The position numbers and the translations under genes are program-made. DNA of 64,000 nt from Verrucomicrobiaceae bacterium (GTDB lineage Bacteria > Verrucomicrobiota > Verrucomicrobiia > Verrucomicrobiales > Verrucomicrobiaceae), in NCBI GenBank assembly GCA_015075365.1, contig JABTUN010000003.1, forward strand, positions 727,060 through 791,059, in the 5' to 3' direction. The notes beneath the pieces were generated by a model. That model saw only the letters and a list, made by a program, of their open reading frames with translations. It was not told the DNA's origin and did no database searches. The stretch's first letter is position 1. Each line of letters opens with the position of its first letter. Positions 54,128 through 63,488 of the stretch are shown here, one piece after another.

Positions 54128-56290
54128 TCACATGGCGGTGTAGCTAAGGCACTTGATCTCATCGAGGGAGGTGGCGCCGCTGAGCACCTGGGCGAGGCCT
54201 TCCTGATAGAGGGAGCGGAAGCCGGTCTTGAAGGCGGCGGCACGCAGGGCGCTCATGGGGGCGGCCTCCTCGACGAGGTCGCGGATCTCGGAGCTGATCT
54301 CGCACAGCTCCATGAGGGCCACGCGGCCGGCGTAACCGGTGCCGTGGCACTCATCGCAGCCCCGGGCCTGGAAAATGGGCGTGGTGACCGGCGCGGTGAT
54401 GACCTGCTGCTTCGCCAGGAGCTCCTGCACCTCCTGGGAGACGGGGACCGGCTGCTTGCAGTAGTTGCAGAGGCGTCGGGCGAGGCGCTGGGCCTGGGAA
54501 AGCGCGAGCGAGTCGGCGAGGAGGTATTTTTCCACACCCATCGCCAGAAGACGCGTGATGGCGCGGAGCGAGTCATTCGCGTGGAGTGTGGTGAGCACCA
54601 AGTGGCCGGTGAGGGAGGCGTTCACGGCCGCGCCGGCGGTTTCCGCGTCGCGTGACTCACCGATCAGAATGATGTCCGGGTCAGCACGGAGCAGGGCGCG
54701 AAGGCCGTTGGCGAAGTCGAGTCCGCGGGCGTTGTTGGTCTGCGTCTGGTTGATGCCCTCGATCTCGTATTCGATGGGGTCCTCAATGGTCTGGATGTTG
54801 ACGCCCTCGTCATTGACGCTGTTGAGCAGGGCGTAGAGCGTGGTGGTCTTGCCGGATCCGGTTGGGCCGGTGACGAGCACGAGGCCCTGGTCCCGCTGCA
54901 TCGTGCGCGTGAGGATGTCGATCTGGCGCTGGGTGAGATTGAAGTCACTGAGGCGCTTCACGCCGTCCTGCTTGTCGAGGAAGCGCATGATGAGCTTCTG
55001 GAATTCGCGCCGCGTGGGCACGGCGGCGAGACGGACGTCCACGCGGCGGCGGCCGACGGAGAGCGCGAGGCGGCCGTCCTGGCACTCGGCACGGCTCTGG
55101 TTCACGCCGGCCCAGTTTTTGATGAGGGCCACGAAGCGGTTGTGCTGGCTCTCCGGGGCGGTCATGATGGTCTTCATGGTGCCGTCCATGCGGGCGCGGA
55201 AGCGGGTGAAGTTGTAGAACTTCTCCAGGTGAAGGTCGGAGGCGCGGCAGCGGATGGCGGTGAAGAGCGCCCACTGCACGAGCTCCTCCGCGCTGTGGTT
55301 CGGGCTCTGCGGATTGACGCGCGCCATGTCCTCCGGGGAGATTTCCACCACGGTGGCGTCATCGGCCACGGTGAGGGCCGCGCCGTCCATGGAGGCGACC
55401 GCGCTGGGGTCAAAGGTGGCGCCGGCGCGGTTGATGGCGTCGCGGATCGTCGCCACATCCGCCATGACGGGGATGATCTTGACGGTCTGGTTGCCCATCG
55501 AGATCCACTCGTCCTCGAACTTGTAGCAGTCGCCGCTCTCGGAGAGCATGTACACGACATGCTTGCCGATGTAGAGCGGATAGACGCTGTGGCGCTCCAG
55601 CATCGCCAGCGGGAAGAAGGTCTGCCGCTGCGCCTCGCTGGCGCTGAAGACAAGCTGGCGGCAGCCGCTGACGAGGTGTTGCAGCGCCACGCCGAGGCTG
55701 CGCTGCATGACATTAAAGTTGTGGATGTCGAGCTTGTCGGTCTTGGCCTTTTGCGCGTCGTAGAAGCCTGCGAGCTTGGTTTTTTCCGCGGCCTCGTAGG
55801 GGTAGTGGTCCACCAGCCACTGGTAGGTGCCCTCCAGGCCCAGTTCGTGGAAATTGGGCGGCTGGAGCTGCTCCAGCACGTTGCTCTGGGAGATGGGTGT
55901 CTGCCCGAAGCGGTTCACCAGGTCCTTCCGCGTGTTTTGATACTGCTCCTCGCTGATGAGCACGCGGATGGTGAGGAAGTGCGGGACCCCCCACAGGTCG
56001 CCGGCGCGTGGATTGTGATGCGCCATGACCAGCAGCGGGCCGAGCGTGGTGACGGGCAGCCACGGATCCGCCACATAGGGCACGCGGCCCAGCTTGCGCA
56101 CAAGGCGCTCTGCCTCGGGGGAGCAGCTCTCCCGCAGCAATGTGAGAGGCATCATGCGGTACTGGAGGGCCAGCCCCTCAATGGAGAGGATGGAGGCGGC
56201 GCGCGTGTCGATAGTCGTGGTCGCCGGACTACTCGGAGCGCCAAATGATTTGGAGGCGGGAGCTTGGGCGTTGAGGGCGGCAGTGGACAT
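54128..56290 (-). CDS. GspE/PilB-type secretion/pilus assembly ATPase
   Basis: The 720-residue ATPase has an N-terminal GspE-like part, ASDLHLE (350-356), Walker A GPTGSGKTT (475-483), the Asp box TIEDPIEYEI (501-510), Walker B LLRADPDIILIGESRD and the His box LTTLHANDS. A tetracysteine zinc motif (CNYC ... CDEC) is near 620-660. It drives assembly of pseudopili or type IV pili. The three upstream genes encode prepilin-like proteins, but the inner-membrane platform protein (GspF/PilC) and secretin are not in the window. Residues ~1-340 are long and partly divergent. Confidence 0.92.
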   Translation of the reverse strand: MSTAALNAQAPASKSFGAPSSPATTTIDTRAASILSIEGLALQYRMMPLTLLRESCSPEAERLVRKLGRVPYVADPWLPVTTLGPLLVMAHHNPRAGDLWGVPHFLTIRVLISEEQYQNTRKDLVNRFGQTPISQSNVLEQLQPPNFHELGLEGTYQWLVDHYPYEAAEKTKLAGFYDAQKAKTDKLDIHNFNVMQRSLGVALQHLVSGCRQLVFSASEAQRQTFFPLAMLERHSVYPLYIGKHVVYMLSESGDCYKFEDEWISMGNQTVKIIPVMADVATIRDAINRAGATFDPSAVASMDGAALTVADDATVVEISPEDMARVNPQSPNHSAEELVQWALFTAIRCRASDLHLEKFYNFTRFRARMDGTMKTIMTAPESQHNRFVALIKNWAGVNQSRAECQDGRLALSVGRRRVDVRLAAVPTRREFQKLIMRFLDKQDGVKRLSDFNLTQRQIDILTRTMQRDQGLVLVTGPTGSGKTTTLYALLNSVNDEGVNIQTIEDPIEYEIEGINQTQTNNARGLDFANGLRALLRADPDIILIGESRDAETAGAAVNASLTGHLVLTTLHANDSLRAITRLLAMGVEKYLLADSLALSQAQRLARRLCNYCKQPVPVSQEVQELLAKQQVITAPVTTPIFQARGCDECHGTGYAGRVALMELCEISSEIRDLVEEAAPMSALRAAAFKTGFRSLYQEGLAQVLSGATSLDEIKCLSYTAM

Positions 56291-56317
56291 GCGCTGAGGT
56301 GGGAGGAGGCGGGCTGG

Positions 56318-56845
56318 TCAGCGGCCGGCCATGCGGAAATTGGGTGGGAACGCGAAGGGGTCGGTGAAGTCCGCGCCTTCGAAATCCATGAGGATGCCGG
56401 AACCGGCAGTGCCGGGCTTGAGCAACTCGTAGTTGCGGCCGGTCCAGCGGAGACGGTAGCTGTCCGCCGAGGAGCTGACCGCAGGGTTGTAGCGCGGATC
56501 CACATACGGGGAGCCGATCTTGACGCGGTTTGGATTCGGATCGCGATATTGCAGCGTGCGCAGGATGACCACCTCGTCCGCCGTGTTCGTGTCCTGCCGG
56601 CTGAAGACCATGTCGTAGTTGTGCTGGGCAAACATGTGCAGCGCGCGGTTGAGCATTTCCCGCCGCTCCGCCGCCACGGCGTCCTTTCCACCGCTGAGCA
56701 GGTGGCTGAAGGATGTCATCGCGATGGTGGAGAGCACGCCGAGGATCGAGATCACGATGACCAGCTCCGTCATGGAAAAACCAGCGCGCACACGGTGGGT
56801 GCCGTGGGCTGCGAGGGGGCTCGTGATGTGCGGCGTCTGCGCCAT
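56318..56845 (-). CDS. prepilin-type pseudopilin (third)
   Basis: The 175-residue protein has the cleavage site G22|FSMTELVIVISIL with Glu at +5, a hydrophobic N-terminal helix, and a beta-rich C-terminal part. The peptidase would cut after Gly22. It lies 27 bp before the ATPase gene and 18 bp after the second pseudopilin gene. Confidence 0.9.
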   Translation of the reverse strand: MAQTPHITSPLAAHGTHRVRAGFSMTELVIVISILGVLSTIAMTSFSHLLSGGKDAVAAERREMLNRALHMFAQHNYDMVFSRQDTNTADEVVILRTLQYRDPNPNRVKIGSPYVDPRYNPAVSSSADSYRLRWTGRNYELLKPGTAGSGILMDFEGADFTDPFAFPPNFRMAGR

Positions 56846-56863
56846 GGATGAACTGGGGGTGCG

Positions 56864-57292
56864 TCAGTAGTAGATGATGCCCGTGGGACCGGTCAGGGAG
56901 GCCTTTTGCATCGTGGTGATCGAGGCCGGGAAGGTGACCGAGTAGCCCAGCGGCATGAAGGAGGTCAGGGTGGACTCCGAAAAGCTCAGGTAGGGCTGGA
57001 GCAGCGCATACTTCGCCTGCGCGGTGCTGGCACCAGACCAGTCCAGCGCCGCCTGGGTGCGCCCGCGCACCTGGATGAAGCTGGCTTGTGCCAGATTCAG
57101 CGCCTCGGCGCGTGAGATGGCCAGATTCCGCTCGCTGTCAGTGCGCATGCGCGTGACGGAGGGGATGGCCATGAAGGCGATGATGCCGATGATGGACACA
57201 CAGGCCATCATCTCCACGAGGGAGAAGCCGCGGCGGCTCTGACGGCCCGGGGAGACCGCACGGAGGGGACGTTGGGATGCGGAGAAGTTCAT
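56864..57292 (-). CDS. prepilin-type pseudopilin (second)
   Basis: The 142-residue protein has the site RRG22|FSLVEMMACVSIIG with Glu27 at +5 and a short globular region. It is GspG/H-like in size. It is 25 bp downstream of the first pseudopilin gene. Confidence 0.9.
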   Translation of the reverse strand: MNFSASQRPLRAVSPGRQSRRGFSLVEMMACVSIIGIIAFMAIPSVTRMRTDSERNLAISRAEALNLAQASFIQVRGRTQAALDWSGASTAQAKYALLQPYLSFSESTLTSFMPLGYSVTFPASITTMQKASLTGPTGIIYY

Positions 57293-57317
57293 GAGGACGG
57301 CTGGTTGGGAAAGGGGG

Positions 57318-57830
57318 TCACTCGTTCACCAAATCCACACGTGGAAAATCCCCGCTCTGCCAGGTGGGCAGGGAGAGGTATTGTTTTGCGTTGTCGAGGG
57401 CCGCGGACTTCAGCTTGTCCGTGCTCGATCCGGTGTAGTCGAGGATGTGGTCCGCGGTGGTCTGGTCGATGAAACCCGCGCGCAAATTCGGGTCCGGGGA
57501 GGAAGGATTGGGCACCAGCAGGTTGAAGCGTGCCATGGAGGTGCCCAGCGCGTTGTAGGTCGTGCGCACGTTCTCCAGGCTGCGCACCTGGGCGGTGTTG
57601 CCCACGCGATTCTGTGCCATCACCCATGCGGTGAGCGCGCTCTGCACGCTGGCCTGCTGCTGGCGCGCCATGACGCGATGGGCATCCCGGGAGGCATTGG
57701 AGATGGCCGCGATGACCAACGTGGACATCACGCCGATGATGGCGATGGTGAAAATGGCCTCGACGAAACTGAAACCCTTTCCGGCCCGGAGCCGGGAAGG
57801 CGGGATCAAAAGAGATCGATAAGCATTCAT
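57318..57830 (-). CDS. prepilin-type pseudopilin (first)
   Basis: The 170-residue protein has the site GKG18|FSFVEAIFTIAIIG with Glu23 at +5. The start at 57830 (MNAYRSLLI) is preferred over a longer hydrophobic reading to 57872. It heads the operon of three pseudopilins, ATPase, receiver and hybrid kinase. Confidence 0.88.
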   Translation of the reverse strand: MNAYRSLLIPPSRLRAGKGFSFVEAIFTIAIIGVMSTLVIAAISNASRDAHRVMARQQQASVQSALTAWVMAQNRVGNTAQVRSLENVRTTYNALGTSMARFNLLVPNPSSPDPNLRAGFIDQTTADHILDYTGSSTDKLKSAALDNAKQYLSLPTWQSGDFPRVDLVNE

Positions 57831-57986
57831 TGTTTCGGAAGTATGTGAAATAACAATTACCATAATTATCACACTCTCACAAAGCCAGCAACACTGTTTT
57901 CGCGCCTTTTCGCCTCATTTCCGGCCTCCAAACAACTTCTTCCCATCCTCCGGCGTTTGTGGGAGGCTCCGCGTCTTCCACTCCCG
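57831..57986. promoter_or_regulatory. AT-rich divergent promoter region
   Basis: The stretch 57838-57885 is strikingly AT-rich against ~63% GC neighbours and lies directly before the pseudopilin operon. It contains TGTGA and TCACA half-sites 20 bases apart, and AT boxes usable as -10 elements on the minus strand. Exact promoters are not assigned. Confidence 0.45.
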
Positions 57987-60152
57987 ATGCCCGCCGCCTC
58001 CCGCACCCTCGCCATCCTGCTTTTGAGCCTCCTGAGCCTCCTCAGCGCCTTTTTGCTCTTCCAGGTCCAGCCCGTCATCAGCAAATTCATCCTCCCGTGG
58101 TTCGGCGGCAGTCCGGGAGTGTGGACAACCTGCATGTTGTTCTTCCAGATCGTGCTTTTCCTGGGGTACACCTACGCGCATGCCTTGGGGAAACTGCCCG
58201 GACGTGTCCAATTCGCCGTCCATGCCTCCCTGCTTGTTGCGGCGCTGTTTTTGCTGCCCATCGCGCCCTCGGACGCCTGGAAACCCGGCGGCGCGGAGGA
58301 TCCCGGCGGGCGCATCCTCCTGCTGCTGCTCACCTGCGTGGGACTGCCCTACTTTGTGCTCTCCAGCACCAGTCCCCTGGTGCAGGTCTGGTTCACCCGC
58401 GGCATGCCAGGGGCCAGCCCGTGGCGGCTCTATGCCCTGTCAAACATCGGCTCCCTGGCTGCGCTGCTGACCTTTCCGTTCTTCTTTGAGCCACGTTGGG
58501 ATGTGGTCTGGCTCACCAAGGCCTGGTCGGTTGCGTTTGTGGCCTATGTGGCGCTTTCCGTGGCGGCCTTGTGGCTGGACCGCCGCTCCCAGGCGCGGGA
58601 GGCGGCCACGACGGCCGAAACCTCCCTTGCTGACGACCCGCCCTCCCTCTGGCGGCGTTTCTTGTGGATCGCGCTGCCCGCGCTGGCCAGCGTCATGCTG
58701 CTGGCCACCACGAACCACGTCTGCCAGGACGTGGCGGTCATTCCCTTCATGTGGGTGGTGCCGCTGAGCCTCTATTTGATCACCTTCATCATCTGCTTTG
58801 AACATGAGCGCTGGTATGAGTCGGTCCCCGTCCTTTGGGTGCTGCCCGCGCTGCCCGTCTTGTTCGTCACCATCACCTGGGACCAGCTAGAGGACCAAAG
58901 CTGGTGGCCCTCCGACCTCGACCTGATGTCCAACTACCTCTGGGAGCTCGGCTGGGCCTTTGGCGGCATGTTCCTGGCATGCATGATCTGCCATGGCGAG
59001 CTCACACGCCTCAAACCCAGCCCGCGCCGCCTCACCAGTTTTTACCTGCACATGTCCGCCGGTGGCGCGCTGGGCGGCCTCTTCGTGAGCCTGGGCGCGC
59101 CGCTGCTCTTCAAAACCCACGCTGAATGGCAGATTGGCAGCATCGCGGTGTTTGTGCTGGCGTGCGCGGTGCTGGGCCGGACCGTGTGGCGTCTGAGATT
59201 GCGTGCCGTGCGGAATTTTCTTTGTGCCGTCGTCGGTCTGCTGGCCGCCGCAGGCGCCTCCTTCATGGTGAAACTCGGCTTCAAATTCGACGAGCGGCTC
59301 GAACGCGTGCGCAACTTCTACGGCACCCTCGCCGTCACCGAATGGTTTCCCGGCGAGTCCTCCCACTCCCGCGAGCTGAGCAACGGCGGCATCATTCATG
59401 GCACGCAGAACCTCTCCCCCGAGCGCCGCGGGGAGCCCACCAGCTACTACGGGCACGACACCGGCATTGGCAAGGCGCTTGACAGCCTCCAGCACAAGAA
59501 TGGCGCGCGCGTGGGTGTCGTCGGAATGGGGGCGGGCACCGTGGCCACCTATGGCAAGAGCGGCGACACCTTCCGCTTCTACGACATCAATCCCGACGTG
59601 CCGCGCCTGGCGCAGAAATACTTCACCTACCTGCCTGATCTCCAGCAGCGCGGCGCAAAGCTCGAAATCGTCGTCTCCGACGCCCGCCTCGCCCTCGAAC
59701 GCGAGCTCTCCACCCCGCAAAACTTCGATGTCCTGTTGCTGGATGCCTTCAGCGGCGATTCCGTGCCCGCGCACCTGCTCACGCTGGAGGCTTTTGAGAT
59801 CTACAAGAAGCACATGAGGCCGGACGGCATCATCGCCGTGCATGTCACCAACAGCTACCTGCTGCTGGCGCCTCTGATCGAAAAAACCGCCGCCGCGCTC
59901 GGTTACAAGACCACCCGCGTCGCCACCAATGCCTCCTACGACGGCGAGCACGACTCCACCGACTATGTGCTCGTCACCAACAACGAGACCTTCCTCGCCG
60001 CCACCCCGCCGGAACCGCCGGATGACGGCACGCTGGAGGACGAGGCCAAAATCCATCCCCGTGTCTGGACCGACCGCCACCACGACCTCTTCCAGATCCT
60101 CATGCTGAACTTGGATGAGGAGGAAGAAGCGGAGGGCGAGGAGGTTCCATAA
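57987..60152 (+). CDS. multi-pass membrane protein fused to spermidine-synthase-like domain
   Basis: The 721-residue product has about ten membrane helices (e.g. LAILLLSLLSLLSAFLLF, LAILLTFPFF-type segments) up to residue ~435, then a spermidine/spermine synthase-like Rossmann domain (GVVGMGAGTVATYGKSGDT, FYDINPDVPRL, DVLLLDAFSGDSVPAHLLT). The latter lacks obvious evidence for polyamine substrate. Such fusions are common in Verrucomicrobia and Proteobacteria with unknown function. ATG 57987 (MPAASRTLAI) was preferred to the one at 57957. It diverges from the pseudopilin operon. Confidence 0.85.
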   Translation: MPAASRTLAILLLSLLSLLSAFLLFQVQPVISKFILPWFGGSPGVWTTCMLFFQIVLFLGYTYAHALGKLPGRVQFAVHASLLVAALFLLPIAPSDAWKPGGAEDPGGRILLLLLTCVGLPYFVLSSTSPLVQVWFTRGMPGASPWRLYALSNIGSLAALLTFPFFFEPRWDVVWLTKAWSVAFVAYVALSVAALWLDRRSQAREAATTAETSLADDPPSLWRRFLWIALPALASVMLLATTNHVCQDVAVIPFMWVVPLSLYLITFIICFEHERWYESVPVLWVLPALPVLFVTITWDQLEDQSWWPSDLDLMSNYLWELGWAFGGMFLACMICHGELTRLKPSPRRLTSFYLHMSAGGALGGLFVSLGAPLLFKTHAEWQIGSIAVFVLACAVLGRTVWRLRLRAVRNFLCAVVGLLAAAGASFMVKLGFKFDERLERVRNFYGTLAVTEWFPGESSHSRELSNGGIIHGTQNLSPERRGEPTSYYGHDTGIGKALDSLQHKNGARVGVVGMGAGTVATYGKSGDTFRFYDINPDVPRLAQKYFTYLPDLQQRGAKLEIVVSDARLALERELSTPQNFDVLLLDAFSGDSVPAHLLTLEAFEIYKKHMRPDGIIAVHVTNSYLLLAPLIEKTAAALGYKTTRVATNASYDGEHDSTDYVLVTNNETFLAATPPEPPDDGTLEDEAKIHPRVWTDRHHDLFQILMLNLDEEEEAEGEEVP

Positions 60153-60236
60153 TCCGCCAGCGCTCCGAACCTTGAACTTTACCTGCGCTGCATTGAACGA
60201 CCGCGCTCCGCATCGCGTTTTTACCCCGCCCTTATC

Positions 60237-61535
60237 ATGAACCGCCCCCTCGCCCTCCTCACGATCCTCGCCTCTGTCTCCTCCATTTCCGCCGCCACGG
60301 ACTGGTCCCGCTTCCGCGGCCCGAATGGCAGCGGTGTCGCTGAAACCACCGGCCTGCCTGCCGTTGTGGATGACAGCACCACGCTTTGGAAGGCTCCGCT
60401 GGGCAAGGGCTGGTCCTCTCCGGTGCTCTGGCAGGACAAGGTCATTGTCACGGCTGAAACGGCAGCCGCCAAGCGCGCGGTGATCGCGCTTTCCGCCGCG
60501 GACGGCAAGGAACTGTGGCGTCATGAGGAGGACTTCGTGCCGCACAACATCCACAAGACCTACAACACCTTCGCCAGCAGTTCCGCCTTCGTCGATGCGG
60601 AGCGCATTTACATCAACTGGAGCACTGGCACCACCATTCAGGCACTCGCCCTTGATCACGGCGGGAAGCTTGTGTGGAAAAATGACCATGTGGCCGATTA
60701 CATCCACGAGCACGGCACCGGCATCTCCCCGGTCGTCGTGGATGGCATCATGATCGTCCGCAGTGAGTTTGACTGGCAGCGCGACGGCAAGGTGTACACC
60801 GAGGACCCGGAGCAGCAGAAGTGGAAGGCATGCTTTGTCGGCCTCGATGCCAGGACCGGCAGGCAAGTGTGGAAAACCGAGCTGCCGAACTGCCTCAACA
60901 CCTTCTCCACGCCTGTTGTTCACCAGCTCAAGAACGGCAAAAAGGAGTTCATCTGCGCCAACAACGCCAGCGGCGTCATGGGCATCGACGTGGCCACCGG
61001 CGGCATCAACTGGCAGCACAATCCGGGCTACAACCAGCGCTCCCTCGGCTCCGGCGTGCTCAGTGACGACTTTTACTTCTGCACCTTTGGCACCGGTGGC
61101 GGCGTGAAGGAGATCGCCGCGCTCGATCTGAAATCCGGCAAACCAGCGCCGGTCAACTTCGACATTCCCAAGGGCCTGCCCTATGTCCCTTCGCCGCTCG
61201 TGATCGGCCAGCACATGTATCTCCTGGGAGATGGGGGCATCCTCCGCTGTGTCGAATTCAAGACCGGCAAGGTCATCTATGAGGAGCGCCTGGAGGGCAC
61301 CCGCGGCAGCGCCAAGTTCTTCAGCAGCCCCGTCGCCGGCGATGGCAAGATCTTCTGCGCCAGCCAGCAAGGGGACCTCATCGTCATCAAGGCCGGTCCG
61401 AAGTTTGAAAAACTCGGCGTCAGCGCCCTCGATGGCGCGGTGAACTCCGTCCCCGCCATCGGCGACAAGCGTCTTTTCGTCCGCACCGCGAACTCCCTCT
61501 ACTGCATCGGTGCCAAGGGCCAGCCCGTGCCGTGA
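60237..61535 (+). CDS. secreted PQQ-like beta-propeller protein
   Basis: The 432-residue product has a signal peptide (MNRPLALLTILASVSSISAA) and repeated PQQ-enzyme-type blades (e.g. DWSRFRGPNGSGV start, VIALSAADGKELWRHEED, VGLDARTGRQVWKTELPN, GIDVATGGINWQHNPG). The quinone-binding and catalytic residues of true PQQ dehydrogenases cannot be confirmed. The family is frequent in Planctomycetes/Verrucomicrobia. It stands alone, 84 bp after the membrane fusion gene. Confidence 0.85.
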   Translation: MNRPLALLTILASVSSISAATDWSRFRGPNGSGVAETTGLPAVVDDSTTLWKAPLGKGWSSPVLWQDKVIVTAETAAAKRAVIALSAADGKELWRHEEDFVPHNIHKTYNTFASSSAFVDAERIYINWSTGTTIQALALDHGGKLVWKNDHVADYIHEHGTGISPVVVDGIMIVRSEFDWQRDGKVYTEDPEQQKWKACFVGLDARTGRQVWKTELPNCLNTFSTPVVHQLKNGKKEFICANNASGVMGIDVATGGINWQHNPGYNQRSLGSGVLSDDFYFCTFGTGGGVKEIAALDLKSGKPAPVNFDIPKGLPYVPSPLVIGQHMYLLGDGGILRCVEFKTGKVIYEERLEGTRGSAKFFSSPVAGDGKIFCASQQGDLIVIKAGPKFEKLGVSALDGAVNSVPAIGDKRLFVRTANSLYCIGAKGQPVP

Positions 61536-61616
61536 TGCTGAGAAGCCGCCGCTGATTTTCCAGACGCTCGTTTTGGGGTGGCATTTGGCGTGTCGTTGCG
61601 TTGAAATCGCGCCGCC

Positions 61617-62456
61617 ATGTCCCTCCCGCCTCCCGATCTGCCGCCGCCGGACGCCGCTGCTCACACGCCAGTGGCAGCAGCACCTCCGCCGGCTCCGGCA
61701 CCTCCTCCCAAACGTGTCGCGCCGCGTCCGCCGGCTGAGGATGACAGCGGGCCGGAACTGGACCGCTTCACCGATCTGCTGCGCGATGCGGTCGTGTATC
61801 CGTGGAGACGTGGCGGAGCCTACATCCTCGTGCCGGGGGCCGTCTTGGCGCTCGGTTTCTCCATCGCGGCCTGGGCTCCGCTCATCGGGCTCATCTCCTC
61901 CATCATCGGCGCCTGCTATTTCTCCGCCTTTTACTTCCAGATCGTCGAAAGCACCTGCGCCGGGCGGCATACCGTGCCCGACTGGCCGGAGTTCAGCGAC
62001 TTGTATGACGATCTCATCCGTCCCGGACTGCAAATGGCCGCCATCTTCCTGTTTTGCGGCCTCATTTGGTCCGGTCTCTGGTGGCTGGTCACCCAGGTGC
62101 ATGAGTTTTCCGATATGGAGGATGCATCCCGCGTGGCGCGCTGGCTGTGGCAGGCCGTGTTCTGGCCGTATTTCCCCATGGCTGTGCTGGGCGTCGTCCT
62201 CCAGGGGACTGTCGGCGGCGCGTTGCCTCAACACGTCATCCCGGCCATCATCCGCTGCCTGCCCGGCTATCTGGCGGGCATGGCCGCGCTCGCCGGGATC
62301 CATTTGGGAATGAACCTGCTGCACGCGCAGGTGAGGGCGCTTCCGTGGGCGGGCCTCCTGCTTGGCTGGCTGCTCAGCATCTGTCTGCTCGTCATGCAGG
62401 CGCGTCTCACAGGCACCATTGGCGTGCGTCATGCCCGGCGCATCGTGCCAGGGTGA
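61617..62456 (+). CDS. multi-pass membrane protein with proline-rich N-terminus
   Basis: The 279-residue product has a disordered Pro/Ala-rich N-terminal ~45 residues (PPPDLPPPDAAA, APPPKRVAPRPP), then five or six membrane helices (ILVPGAVLALGFSIAAW, MAAIFLFCGLIWSGLWWLV, etc.). It resembles DUF4013-type proteins in pattern but I cannot assign it firmly. It lies 81 bp after the propeller gene and converges with the ThuA gene. Confidence 0.7.
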   Translation: MSLPPPDLPPPDAAAHTPVAAAPPPAPAPPPKRVAPRPPAEDDSGPELDRFTDLLRDAVVYPWRRGGAYILVPGAVLALGFSIAAWAPLIGLISSIIGACYFSAFYFQIVESTCAGRHTVPDWPEFSDLYDDLIRPGLQMAAIFLFCGLIWSGLWWLVTQVHEFSDMEDASRVARWLWQAVFWPYFPMAVLGVVLQGTVGGALPQHVIPAIIRCLPGYLAGMAALAGIHLGMNLLHAQVRALPWAGLLLGWLLSICLLVMQARLTGTIGVRHARRIVPG

Positions 62457-62480
62457 CCCCATCTGCTGCGGTGGACACGC

Positions 62481-63392
62481 CTACTTCTTCGGCTTGGGCG
62501 CGTCCTGCTTCGGATACCCTTCGAGTTTCACGACGCTGACCGTGCTTTCGGTGGGGAAATCCGCCGGGACGGCGGCGGTGGCCTTCACCTCGCCTGTGGC
62601 GGCCCATTCGGTGCCGCGCTGCAGGATGGTGTAAAAGCCACGGTCGAGCATGGAGTAATCCGCGTGGCCCAGCGTGGTGTGAAACACGCGGCCCTTTTGA
62701 TAACTGAGCACCATGTTGTTCGGCTCCTGCACGCCGGTGAGATCGGACTTGGCGGTGGAAAGGATCTCCACGTTCTCCGCCGGGCCGCGCAGCTTGCTGT
62801 AGAGCTCGTCTTTGCAATGCAGCCAGCGTTTCGGCAGGCCGCGCATGATGGGATGATCCGGGCTTTGGGTTTCGACGATGAATTCATGCTGCGGGCCGTG
62901 CGCGCCGCCGTTTCCGGCGCTGGTGTCGCGGAAGAGCTTGCCGTCCTTCACATAAAGCCACGGGCCGCTCTTCTCATTGCGCCCGCCCCAGCCGCCAACG
63001 CCGATCATGGCGTTGTATTCCTTCCAGTCGCCAAAGGCGTTGTTCGCCGCGTGGACGGAGACAAAGCCGCCGCCGTCCGCCACATACTTGGTGAAGGCGT
63101 CCCGCACGTTCTGCGGCCAGGGTTCGCCGTTGTAATTGCTCACCACGGCCTTGTAGCCCGTGAATTCCGGCTTCCACGCGTGCCATGCCTCCTTCGGCGC
63201 GCCTTTCGGCGGTGTGGTGCTCACCTCCACCTCAAAGGCGTCGCTGCTCTCCAGCGCGTGCTTTAGCACGGGCGTGGTGATGTCCCACTTGTGGTTGTTC
63301 TGGCCGTCCACGATCAGGACTTTCAATTTGTCCGCCGCGCAGAGCGTGGCGGCATGGAAAACGACGAGCAGGGAGGCAAAAAGCGGACGCAT
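62481..63392 (-). CDS. secreted ThuA-domain protein
   Basis: The 303-residue product has a signal peptide (MRPLFASLLVVFHAATLCAA) and a ThuA fold: KVLIVDGQNNHKWD, YVADGGGFVSVHAANNAF, DHPIMRGLPKRW and RVFHTTLGHADYSM. ThuA is glutamine-amidotransferase-like and linked to sugar utilisation, though the reaction is unknown. The frame remains open upstream to 63980, but this is antisense to the NHL gene. It diverges from the NHL-repeat gene. Confidence 0.9.
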   Translation of the reverse strand: MRPLFASLLVVFHAATLCAADKLKVLIVDGQNNHKWDITTPVLKHALESSDAFEVEVSTTPPKGAPKEAWHAWKPEFTGYKAVVSNYNGEPWPQNVRDAFTKYVADGGGFVSVHAANNAFGDWKEYNAMIGVGGWGGRNEKSGPWLYVKDGKLFRDTSAGNGGAHGPQHEFIVETQSPDHPIMRGLPKRWLHCKDELYSKLRGPAENVEILSTAKSDLTGVQEPNNMVLSYQKGRVFHTTLGHADYSMLDRGFYTILQRGTEWAATGEVKATAAVPADFPTESTVSVVKLEGYPKQDAPKPKK

Positions 63393-63488
63393 AGGCCGCT
63401 TGCATACCAAATCACCGCCCGCCTGACAATCACGAAAGCAAAGCGCCTCCTTGCGCCGTTTCACTGCCTCACGATCATCCACGCCGCC

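Noticed and set aside
57844..57875. CRP-like site from TGTGA and TCACA half-sites
   Set aside because: The half-sites are 20 bases apart, not the 6 needed for a CRP site.
58887..62462. Uninterrupted minus-strand frame of 1191 codons
   Set aside because: It runs antisense across three well-supported plus-strand genes and has no recognisable protein features.
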